Positions 7,132-14,483 of a stretch of 28,634 bases of DNA are shown in pieces. Source of the DNA: a virus; IMG/VR virus record IMGVR_UViG_3300037189_000112, positions 1-28,634 of that record. One strand, written 5' to 3'. The notes below the pieces were generated by a model. It saw nothing but the letters and a program-made list of their open reading frames with translations. It was not told where the DNA came from and made no database searches. Numbering within the stretch: position 1 is the first letter of the stretch; every line of letters starts with the position of its first letter. The translations under genes and the position numbers were made by a program.

Positions 7132-9657
7132 ATGGCTGCACCAAATTACACACCAGTATCGCTTTATTACAGCACAACGCCTTCTGCCGTCCCGACAAAT
7201 ACTAATTTGCTCAACGGTGAGTTAGCGCTCAACATTTACGATAAGAAGTTATACGCAAAAGATAGTACAGGCGCTGTATTCTTATTGGCATCTCAAGCTG
7301 GTACTTTAGGTACAGTCACAAACGTATCAGTTGTGTCTGCAAATGGTTTGGCTGGTACGGTAGCAAACGCTACTACAGCGGCTGCAATCACGCTTAGCAC
7401 GACCGTTACAGGCGTTCTGAAGGGTAATGGAACAGCGATCTCTGCAGCGGCTGCAGGGACTGATTATGCCCCTGCAACTGCAGGTAGTTCTATTCTGTAT
7501 GGCAACGGCTCTGGTGGCTTTAGTAATGTAACAGTTGGTACAGGTCTTTCTTTTGCAGGTGGAACTTTATCAACGACTGGTACAGGTACAGTCACATCAG
7601 TTGCAGTATCTGGCGGTACAACGGGTTTAACCACAACTGGCAGCCCAATTACTACTAACGGCACTATCACATTAACTGGCACTTTAGGTGTAGCTAATGG
7701 TGGTACTGGTACGACTACGCTGACTGGTTACGTTAAGGGTACAGGCGTATCACCCCTATCTGCTACGTCAACTATTCCAACGACAGACTTATCTGGCACT
7801 GTATCAAACGCTCAGCTAGCAAATAGCAACATAACGATTAACGGCAATACGGTTAGCTTAGGTGGCTCGACTAACATCACAGCTGCGGCTGCTAATGCAT
7901 TAACGATTGGCACAGGATTGTCTGGCACGTCTTACAACGGATCAGCTCCTGTAACAGTAGCGATTGATTCAACTGTAGTTACATTAAATGGCACTCAGAC
8001 TCTTACAAATAAGACGCTGACCAGCCCAAATATTTTAAATACGATTAAGTTTACTGGCTCTGGTGCTTCTGCTTACACACCGTTTGTACAGACATTTGCT
8101 AGTTACGTAACAAACTATAACGGCTATCAATTAAATTACATTGAGAATGTAAACAACGGATCAGATGCATCTGTTGACTATGTAGCTTATAACGACGCTT
8201 CGGATGTTGACTCATATTTTGTTGATATGGGTATATCAAGCTCGAACTATTCAAATGCTACTTACACTATATTCCCAGCAAACGGTGGTTATCTTTATAC
8301 TGGTGGCGGTACAAGTGGACAGGCATCAGCTCTATTATTAGGTACAAGTAATTCAGCTAGTGATCTTGTTATGTTCACAGGCGGCACATTGCTTGCCAAT
8401 ACAAGGGCTACAGTTAAGGGTAATACTGGTAACGTATTAATTAATACGACTACAGATTCTGGTTACAAGTTAAATGTAAACGGCACTACTTATTTTGGTG
8501 GAGCCTCTACATTTGGTAGCACAGTTCTACTTAACGCTGATCCAACTTTATCGTTGCAAGCAGCAACTAAACAATATGTTGATGCGGCTGTTTCTACAGG
8601 TTTTGTAGTACATACACCAGCTAGGTTAGCTACTACTGCAGCGCTTCCAACCAATACTTATTCAAATGGATCGTCTGGAGTTGGAGCAACTTTAACTGCT
8701 ACTGCTAATGGAGCGTTGAGTGTTGATAGTGTTGCAGTTGCAACAAGTGACCGAATCCTTGTTAAGAATCAAGCTGCACCTGCTCAAAACGGTGTCTATA
8801 CAGTCACAGCTACAGGTAGCGCAGGAGCGCCTTATGTATTGACTCGTGCTACCGACTTTGATACAGCAGCTGCTGGAGAGATTGCAAACAATGCATACTT
8901 CTTTGTAACTGAAGGTACTGTTAATGCAGGTAGTTCATTTATTCTTTCGCAGACTGCAGCTATTACTGTTGGAACTACAGCTTTACCGTTTACGTTATTT
9001 AACGATCAGCTTGATTACACTGGCGGCACTAACATCAACGTAACTGGTACAGTTATTTCGTTAAACGGAACTGTTGCAGCGACTAATGGTGGTACAGGAA
9101 CAAGTACAGTAACAACTGGTGACTTGTTATATGGTTCTGCTACAAACACTTGGAGCAAGTTACCATTAGGTATTGGCTACAAGTCATTAGTTGTAAATGC
9201 GGGTGGAACACAGCTTGAATGGAATGCTGTTGCATTAAATCAGAATGCTGCAGTATCTGGTCAGCTTGGTATCAGTAATGGCGGTACAGGTCAATCAACA
9301 GCAAATGCAGGCTTTAATGCTTTAGCCCCGACAACATCTAAGGGTGACTTAATTGTCAATAACGGTACTGCTAATGTAAGACAAGCAGTCGGTGCAGATA
9401 CTTATGTATTGACGGCTGATTCAACTACTGCTTCTGGCGTTAAGTGGGCAGCTGCAGCAGCTAGCGGTGTATCAACATTTAGCGGTGGCTCTACTGGCTT
9501 TACACCTAGCACAGCAACTTCTGGCGCAGTAGTATTAGCAGGAACTTTAGTAATAGCAAACGGTGGTACAGGAGCTACTACGGTAGCTGCAGCACAATCA
9601 AATCTTCAAGTCGATCCTGCGGGTACTGCCGTGGCGATGAGCATAGCGCTTGGGTAA
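7132..9657 (+). CDS. Large tail fibre protein with NGGTG repeats
   Basis: This 841-residue protein starts at an ATG 8 bases after GGAGG. The N-terminus (LLNGELALNIYDKKLYAKD at about residue 27) is the typical virion-attachment segment of aquatic phage fibres. The rest is built of fibre repeats: NGGTGTTT near residue 187, TNKTLTSPN near 290, NGGTGTST near 651, NGGTGQST near 714 and NGGTGATT near 809, with a TKQYVDAAV helical segment near 482. A less repetitive region at about residues 300-440, with aromatic and Asp/Asn-rich strands, may be an inserted globular domain. The composition is Thr/Gly/Ala/Asn-rich, as in triple-stranded fibres. It is likely to be a trimeric host-binding or spacer fibre. 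It opens the host-recognition array. Confidence 0.85.
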   Translation: MAAPNYTPVSLYYSTTPSAVPTNTNLLNGELALNIYDKKLYAKDSTGAVFLLASQAGTLGTVTNVSVVSANGLAGTVANATTAAAITLSTTVTGVLKGNGTAISAAAAGTDYAPATAGSSILYGNGSGGFSNVTVGTGLSFAGGTLSTTGTGTVTSVAVSGGTTGLTTTGSPITTNGTITLTGTLGVANGGTGTTTLTGYVKGTGVSPLSATSTIPTTDLSGTVSNAQLANSNITINGNTVSLGGSTNITAAAANALTIGTGLSGTSYNGSAPVTVAIDSTVVTLNGTQTLTNKTLTSPNILNTIKFTGSGASAYTPFVQTFASYVTNYNGYQLNYIENVNNGSDASVDYVAYNDASDVDSYFVDMGISSSNYSNATYTIFPANGGYLYTGGGTSGQASALLLGTSNSASDLVMFTGGTLLANTRATVKGNTGNVLINTTTDSGYKLNVNGTTYFGGASTFGSTVLLNADPTLSLQAATKQYVDAAVSTGFVVHTPARLATTAALPTNTYSNGSSGVGATLTATANGALSVDSVAVATSDRILVKNQAAPAQNGVYTVTATGSAGAPYVLTRATDFDTAAAGEIANNAYFFVTEGTVNAGSSFILSQTAAITVGTTALPFTLFNDQLDYTGGTNINVTGTVISLNGTVAATNGGTGTSTVTTGDLLYGSATNTWSKLPLGIGYKSLVVNAGGTQLEWNAVALNQNAAVSGQLGISNGGTGQSTANAGFNALAPTTSKGDLIVNNGTANVRQAVGADTYVLTADSTTASGVKWAAAAASGVSTFSGGSTGFTPSTATSGAVVLAGTLVIANGGTGATTVAAAQSNLQVDPAGTAVAMSIALG

Positions 9658-9659
9658 AC

Positions 9660-10091
9660 ATGAAAAAGATATGTAAAACATGCGGTGAAGAAAAACTTTT
9701 AGAGTTATTTTCTAAAGGTAAAGGATACACAAACGGATACCGACCACACTGTATTGAATGTAGAAGAAAATATGAAGTAGAAAGTTTTCATAAACACAAA
9801 CATAAAAAACCTTATGATTATGTTTATGACAAAGATAAAAAATTAAAAGCAGCGTATGGAATTGGATATGCTGAATATTTAACAATGCTTGAAGTGCAAA
9901 ATGGTTGTTGTGCAATTTGCGGTACAAATGATACGGGCGGAAGAAAAGCTTTTCATGTAGACCATTGTCACAAAACAGGAAAAGTTAGAGGTTTGTTATG
10001 TGGCAACTGTAATTCAGGGATTGGAAATTTACGAGACGATATTGAATTACTGAAAAGAGCAATTCAATATTTAGAATCGACATTAGGATAG
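9660..10091 (+). CDS. Endonuclease VII-type HNH nuclease, likely homing endonuclease
   Basis: This is a 143-residue protein. The N-terminal part has a Cys4 cluster (CKTC at 5-8, CIEC at 31-34) and a basic linker (HKHKHKKP). Residues 83-123 match the recombination endonuclease VII/HNH family: CAIC at 84-87, VDHCHKTG with D101 and H102, then LCGNCNSGIGN with C114, C117 and N118. The spacing of CxxC, DH and CxxCN is the same as in T4 endonuclease VII, so metal binding and catalysis look intact. It could resolve DNA branches, but a small free-standing HNH gene between fibre genes, more AT-rich than its flanks, is typical of a homing endonuclease. It starts 2 bases after the fibre stop and does not break that gene. 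Confidence 0.88.
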   Translation: MKKICKTCGEEKLLELFSKGKGYTNGYRPHCIECRRKYEVESFHKHKHKKPYDYVYDKDKKLKAAYGIGYAEYLTMLEVQNGCCAICGTNDTGGRKAFHVDHCHKTGKVRGLLCGNCNSGIGNLRDDIELLKRAIQYLESTLG

Positions 10092-10095
10092 CAAA

Positions 10096-10422
10096 ATGGC
10101 AAATACTTTTAAATCATACCCAGCAAAGAATGTCGGCACATCAGCCGCTACTGTGTATACATGTCCGTCATCAACACAGACGACATTAATTGGCTTGTCG
10201 ATGGCTAATACAACATCTGCGCCAATTACTACCTCTGCTTACATTACCCGCTCAGCGGTTAATTATTATTTGATTAGCGGGGCTACGGTGCCAGTAGGAT
10301 CATCATTAGTTATTGTTGGTGGAGATCAAAAGGTTGTCATGCAGACAGGGGATGTTTTGTATGTACTTAATAGCGTTGCTGCTTCTGGTGACTGCTTCTC
10401 ATCATTGTTGGAGATCACCTAA
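10096..10422 (+). CDS. Small beta-rich tail or virion protein
   Basis: This 108-residue protein has no membrane segment. The pattern of short strands includes ATVYTCPSSTQTTLIGLSMAN, VNYYLISGATVPVGSSLVIVG and a KVVMQTGDVLYVL segment, and ends with a CFSSLLEIT strand. It reads as a single beta-sandwich of the kind found in small phage virion proteins next to fibre genes. It lies between the HNH nuclease and a fibre gene, and its TAA stop overlaps the fibre ATG. It may be a fibre-attachment or receptor-contact protein. The family is familiar from aquatic phages but has no established function. Confidence 0.7.
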   Translation: MANTFKSYPAKNVGTSAATVYTCPSSTQTTLIGLSMANTTSAPITTSAYITRSAVNYYLISGATVPVGSSLVIVGGDQKVVMQTGDVLYVLNSVAASGDCFSSLLEIT

Positions 10423-11408
10423 TGACATACTTAGGCTCGCCACCATCTACTCAATCTTTTGCTGCAGGTACTGATACCTTTAACGGTGACGGTACTACTA
10501 CTGCATTTACGCTTACTCGTAACGTAGCTACAGTCAATGATATTTTAGTTATTGTTAATAACGTAGAACAACAGCCTAGCAATTATTCTGTATCAAGCAA
10601 CATACTGACATTTTCTACTGCACCGTCTAGCGGTACATCAAATATCTATGTGCGTTATCTCAGCACAAACATTACAGCTGTAGTACCGCAGCAAGGTACT
10701 GTTAATTTAGCTTCATTTTCAGCAACGGGTACACCAAGCTCGTCTACGTATTTACGTGGTGACAATACTTGGGCAACAATTAGTTCTGGCAGCGGTCAAC
10801 AACAAATGTCGTGGGCTACATATCCTACTACTGTGTTTAACAGCACAGGTACACCGATGGCTAACACTGGCACAGGTACATTTAATTGGACTTGCCCTAC
10901 TGGTGTAACAAGAGTAACGGTAAGCGTTGTGGGTGGTGGCGGTGGAGCCAACACTTCTAGTTGTGCTACAAATGGTTCTGCTGGCGGTATTGCTATTGGT
11001 ACATACACTGTGACACCGGGTACTGTTTATGCTGTTACTGTTGGTGTTGGCGGTACTGGTGCTACTAGTGCAGCAACTAATGGTGGTTCATCATCTTTTT
11101 CTTCCTTTTGTTCCGCAACTGGCGGACTAGCTGGTAATGGTACTAGTGCTGCGCCTGTTACTGGTTCAGGTACAGGGGGTAATATTAGAAACAGTCCGGC
11201 TTTTTATTATTCAACTATGATCCCTTTACATGTCCCTTCTTTTAATGGTGGGATTGCAGGTACGGGTAATGCAGTAAACAATGATTCAGTTACAACAGCA
11301 TCTTATACATGGACAATAGGTTCAAGGTCTGCTGCAGGCGCAGGAGGTAGCGGTTCATATCCTAGTGGTGGTGTTACAGGTTTAGTTTTAATTACATGGG
11401 TGGGCTAA
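10422..11408 (+). CDS. Tail fibre/adhesin with glycine-rich tip
   Basis: This is a 328-residue protein. Residues about 18-85 form a conserved attachment module (FNGDGTTTAFTLTRNV, ILVIVNNVEQQPSNY, LTFSTAPSSGTSNIYVRYL), which is also present at the start of the fibre gene at 12432. A short spacer (STYLRGDNTWATI) follows, and from residue about 150 there is a beta domain with strongly glycine-rich loops (VSVVGGGGGANTS, VGVGGTGATS, GAGGSGSYPSGG). Such glycine-rich tips are found in receptor-binding adhesins of phages and often vary between relatives. The start overlaps the upstream stop by one base. It is likely to act in host recognition; the receptor cannot be told from sequence. Confidence 0.8.
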   Translation: MTYLGSPPSTQSFAAGTDTFNGDGTTTAFTLTRNVATVNDILVIVNNVEQQPSNYSVSSNILTFSTAPSSGTSNIYVRYLSTNITAVVPQQGTVNLASFSATGTPSSSTYLRGDNTWATISSGSGQQQMSWATYPTTVFNSTGTPMANTGTGTFNWTCPTGVTRVTVSVVGGGGGANTSSCATNGSAGGIAIGTYTVTPGTVYAVTVGVGGTGATSAATNGGSSSFSSFCSATGGLAGNGTSAAPVTGSGTGGNIRNSPAFYYSTMIPLHVPSFNGGIAGTGNAVNNDSVTTASYTWTIGSRSAAGAGGSGSYPSGGVTGLVLITWVG

Positions 11409-11411
11409 AAA

Positions 11412-11660
11412 ATGAAAAATGCTTTAATTTCTCCTAATGAGCCATCTTATAGTTATGATGAAACCGTGTTGGGTATAAGAGTTGCGGAAGTACGTGATGA
11501 TACGTTTGAAGTTGCATTACCTTTGTTTTGGGTTGAGTGTGCCGATGATGTATTAGCAGATCAGTTTTATTATGACCTTGATACACAAACTATTATGGCT
11601 AAACCAATACGCCCAAAACCACAACCAATTGTAGAAGGTGGCCCTAGTGTCGTTGCTTAA
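11412..11660 (+). CDS. Small acidic protein, possible fibre assembly factor
   Basis: This 82-residue acidic protein starts MKNALISPNEPSYSYDETV. Its centre contains RVAEVRDDTFEVALPLFWVECADDVLADQFYYD, seen here as two short strands and an acidic helix, and it has a Pro-rich tail (RPKPQPI). It follows a fibre gene by 3 bases, as small assembly or chaperone genes often do. The family occurs next to fibres in aquatic phages, but no function has been shown. Its last 14 bases overlap the start of the cupin gene in another frame. Confidence 0.7.
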   Translation: MKNALISPNEPSYSYDETVLGIRVAEVRDDTFEVALPLFWVECADDVLADQFYYDLDTQTIMAKPIRPKPQPIVEGGPSVVA

Positions 11661-11913
11661 TACGCCATTAGAAATAGGTAACTTATTAGGAGCTATCTAT
11701 ACCTTTGAGCAAGCAGGTGATACTTTACCTATGCACAACCATTTTGAAGGTAATGCACACATAACTATTGTTGCTAGAGGTCGGGTAAAGATACATGGCG
11801 ATAATTGGGAAATGGAAAAAGAAGCAGGATCAGTAATAGATTTTCCACCAAACCAAAGCCACGAGTTTATAGCTTTGGAAGATAACAGCAGAATAGTAAA
11901 TATTATTAAGTAA
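11647..11913 (+). CDS. Single-domain cupin protein
   Basis: This 88-residue protein starts at GTG 11647. An earlier in-frame GTG at 11638 is less likely, because the AAGGTGG ribosome site at 11635-11641 is well placed for 11647 and overlaps 11638. It has the metal-site pattern of the cupin fold: MHNHFEGNAH gives H30, H32 and H38, and SHEF gives H72, with the intervening strands ITIVARGRVKIHG and AGSVIDFPP. Length and motifs match small cupin_2 proteins. Such proteins bind metals or sugars, or act as enzymes such as dioxygenases and isomerases; here no substrate can be named. It is nested in the fibre array, overlapping the previous gene by 14 bases, so it may act in virion modification or as a structural beta barrel. 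Confidence 0.82.
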   Translation: MSLLNTPLEIGNLLGAIYTFEQAGDTLPMHNHFEGNAHITIVARGRVKIHGDNWEMEKEAGSVIDFPPNQSHEFIALEDNSRIVNIIK

Positions 11914-11921
11914 GGTGTGAT

Positions 11922-12428
11922 ATGCCAATAAGTACAGTACCTCCAGTTGGATTAACGCAGCCACTAACATCTGGTGCGGCAGTGCCGACAGTTGCCGGAA
12001 CAACCGTAGACTTTACAGGTATACCAAGCTGGGTAAAGCGTATTACTGTAATGTTTAATGGTGTTAGTACAAGTGGTACATCAAGCTATCAAATACAAAT
12101 TGGCTCTGGTAGTGTTGTAACTACAGGATATACATCTTCTTCTTGCCTTACATATAATGGCACACCTGTATCTACATCAGCCACAACTGGATTTGTAATA
12201 TATTCAAATCAAGCAGGATATGCATTTTATGGTTCGCTTGTAATTCATAATATTAATGGAAATAACTGGGTTTCAAATCACTGCATTGGAAGCTATTTAA
12301 TAACAGTTGGGGCAAGTGTTGGTGGTGGGGCAATTGCTCTTGGCGGCACACTTGATCGCCTTCGTATTACTACAGTAAACGGCACAGACACATTTGACGC
12401 AGGTTCAATTAACATTCTTTACGAGTAA
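11922..12428 (+). CDS. Beta-sandwich tail protein, putative receptor-binding module
   Basis: This 168-residue protein has a short Pro/Thr-rich start followed by one compact strand-rich domain. Recognisable segments are TTVDFTGIPSWVKRITVMFNG (residues about 27-47), YQIQIGSGSVVTTGY and LDRLRITTVNGTDTFDAGS near the end. This domain type recurs as a fibre tip or stand-alone tail protein in aquatic phages. The ATG follows AAGGTG by a short gap. It lies between the cupin and a longer fibre, 3 bases before the next ATG. A host-surface-binding role is likely from context. Confidence 0.72.
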   Translation: MPISTVPPVGLTQPLTSGAAVPTVAGTTVDFTGIPSWVKRITVMFNGVSTSGTSSYQIQIGSGSVVTTGYTSSSCLTYNGTPVSTSATTGFVIYSNQAGYAFYGSLVIHNINGNNWVSNHCIGSYLITVGASVGGGAIALGGTLDRLRITTVNGTDTFDAGSINILYE

Positions 12429-12431
12429 GCC

Positions 12432-13769
12432 ATGTCATATATAGGTATAGCACCTTCTACAGCAGCATTTCCGTTCGATCAGTTCAGCGGTAATGGCACT
12501 ACTACTGCGTTCACATTGACGTATGCTCCAGCGAACACGACATCAATAATAGTGTCTATATCTGGCGTAGTACAGAATCCTAATACGTATAGTGTATCTA
12601 ACTTAACTCTGACATTTTCTGCTGCACCGCCTACAGGTACTAATAATATTGCTATTCTGTACTTAGGCATTCCTGCAACATCAGTTACATCACCGGGCAA
12701 TACTGCATACCTTACAACTACAGTTTTTACAGCAACTGGTGGTCAGACTACATTTACACCTTCTGCAGCATACCAAGTAGGTTATATCAACGTCATACGT
12801 AATGGCTCACAGTTAGCCCCTGCAGATTTCACAGCAACAAATGGTACGACTGTAGTGTTAGCTAACGCTTGCGTAGCGGGTGACACTATAGTTACGCAAG
12901 CATATACCTTAGCTAGCATAGCTAATGCGTTACCACTAACAGGCGGCACGGTTACAGGTGCGACTACATTTAGTAGTAACGTAACAGTATCTGGAACACT
13001 AACAGCATCAGGTGGTATTACTGGCGTAACTCAAATTCAACCTATATCTGCATCTGTTGCTGCTAATGCTCTTACTATTTCAGCTAGTGCTTTAAGTTTA
13101 AGTTTTAGGTCAACCACTTTAGGTAGTGGAACTATTACTAGCGTTACTGGAACGCCTTCAAGTTTAGTTGTCCCTGCTTCAGCAACATTAGGTACGGTTA
13201 ACGCTGTTCAGTCTCGTTTGGTTGTTATAGCACTTAACAATGCAGGTACGATTGAATTAGCTGTTGTTAATATTGCTGGTGGTACTCAGTTAGATGAAAC
13301 TAATTTAATTAGCACAACCGCAATCACTTCTGGCTCAACATCTGCAAGTACAGTTTATTCCACTACTGCAAGAACGTCTGTAGCATATCGTGTTATTGGT
13401 TATATAGAATCTACACAGACTACAGCAGGTACATGGGCAACTGCACCATCCACAATTCAAGGTGTTGGTGGGCAAGCTTTAACTGCAATGAGTTCAGTTG
13501 GATATGGTCAGACTTGGCAATCGGTTACAAGAACATCTGGTACAACTTATTACAACACTACAGGTAAACCAATTATTGTTGCAGGTTATTGGAGTGCGCA
13601 AACAGTTTCTTGTGGTGCTAATTTGACAGTTAATGGAGTTATTACTTCTTACGCAAATTCAGCAAACGCAAACGGAGCAATATGGCCTTGTTTTGCATTA
13701 GTGCCTCCGGGAGGGTCTTACGTACAGACTCTTTCAAATATGTCTACAGCACTTTGCGAACTTCGTTAA
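12432..13769 (+). CDS. Tail fibre with tandem attachment modules
   Basis: This is a 445-residue protein. Residues 1-85 (FSGNGTTTAFTLTYAP, YSVSNLTLTFSAAPPTGTNN) are a second copy of the attachment module in the fibre at 10422. Residues about 95-165 (FTATGGQTTFTPSAAY, INVIRNGSQLAP, FTATNGTTVVL) look like a diverged tandem repeat of it. A fibre-shaft segment follows (LTGGTVTGATTFSSNVTVSG, about 165-200), then a globular C-terminal domain from about residue 215. That domain ends in a segment with YGQTWQSVTRTSGTTYYNTTG, a pattern common at fibre tips, and CxL-type terminal strands. It is probably a host-binding fibre. The small protein after it may be its assembly partner. Confidence 0.82.
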   Translation: MSYIGIAPSTAAFPFDQFSGNGTTTAFTLTYAPANTTSIIVSISGVVQNPNTYSVSNLTLTFSAAPPTGTNNIAILYLGIPATSVTSPGNTAYLTTTVFTATGGQTTFTPSAAYQVGYINVIRNGSQLAPADFTATNGTTVVLANACVAGDTIVTQAYTLASIANALPLTGGTVTGATTFSSNVTVSGTLTASGGITGVTQIQPISASVAANALTISASALSLSFRSTTLGSGTITSVTGTPSSLVVPASATLGTVNAVQSRLVVIALNNAGTIELAVVNIAGGTQLDETNLISTTAITSGSTSASTVYSTTARTSVAYRVIGYIESTQTTAGTWATAPSTIQGVGGQALTAMSSVGYGQTWQSVTRTSGTTYYNTTGKPIIVAGYWSAQTVSCGANLTVNGVITSYANSANANGAIWPCFALVPPGGSYVQTLSNMSTALCELR

Positions 13770-13778
13770 GGATTAAAA

Positions 13779-14039
13779 ATGCCACATTACAAAGACTTAA
13801 ACAACAAGCTGCATTTCCTAGACGATGCGTCATTTGCACATTATCTGCCAGCAGGTTGTGTAGAAATTACTGATGCAGAAGCAGAATCTTTACGTCCAGT
13901 ACATACCCCAACATACGCAGAAAAACGTGCTGCTGAATATCCATCGTTTGCAGATCAGTTTGATTTGTTATATCACGGCGGAGAATTTGCATGGAAAGCT
14001 GCAATACAAACGGTAAAAAATAAGTACCCCAAGGAGTAA
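13779..14039 (+). CDS. Small fibre-associated protein, tail assembly chaperone-like
   Basis: This is an 86-residue protein. It begins MPHYKDLNNKLHFLDD with a short acidic strand-and-loop region (FAHYLPAGCVEITDAEAESL). The C-terminal helix pair RAAEYPSFADQFDLLYHGGEFAWKAAIQ, ending KNKYPK, matches the pattern of small XkdW/DUF4376-like tail-fibre assembly proteins. It lies 9 bases after a fibre stop. The next gene has its own AAGGAG site, which overlaps the end of this gene. It probably helps folding or attachment of a neighbouring fibre. The assignment comes from pattern and context. Confidence 0.7.
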   Translation: MPHYKDLNNKLHFLDDASFAHYLPAGCVEITDAEAESLRPVHTPTYAEKRAAEYPSFADQFDLLYHGGEFAWKAAIQTVKNKYPKE

Positions 14040-14042
14040 GAA

Positions 14043-14483
14043 ATGACTTTTGCAGCATCACTAGGACAGCTAGTATCAAACGGTGCATTAAGCGCAGATA
14101 CGTCTGGAAACGTAGGTGTTGGTACTACTACACCTTTAGCTAAGCTCTCTATTGTTGGCACTGGATACTCACCTAACATACCGCTATCTGATAGCGCAGG
14201 CGGCATAGACTGGAACACTGCATTAGGTCAAGTAGCTACATTTACATTTGCGTCAACTAATCGTACTTTTAATGCGCCAACAAATTTAGTGAATGGCGGC
14301 TTCTACGCATTAGCTGTAATACAGAATGCAGGCAGCAACACATTGACATGGAATGCTGTATTTAAGTGGACAGGCGGCACAGCGCCAACACTATCTACGG
14401 CTGCGGGTGCTAAGGATTACTTTACGTTTAGAAGCGATGGCACATTTCTGTATCAACAAGGTCAGTCTCTGGCGGTGGCGTAA
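14043..14483 (+). CDS. Short fibre-like tail protein
   Basis: This is a 146-residue protein. It starts with a fibre-type segment, LSADTSGNVGVGTTTPLAKL, of the kind used in tail-fibre shafts. It continues into a beta domain with NGGFYALAVIQNAGSNTLTWN and an end domain with KDYFTFRSDGTFLYQQGQS. The domain resembles repeated modules in the long fibre and in the protein at 20946. The ATG follows AAGGAG at 14030-14035, and its TAA overlaps the next ATG by one base. It is probably a short fibre, or a detached fragment of a longer fibre that works with the 815-residue protein downstream. Confidence 0.7.
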   Translation: MTFAASLGQLVSNGALSADTSGNVGVGTTTPLAKLSIVGTGYSPNIPLSDSAGGIDWNTALGQVATFTFASTNRTFNAPTNLVNGGFYALAVIQNAGSNTLTWNAVFKWTGGTAPTLSTAAGAKDYFTFRSDGTFLYQQGQSLAVA

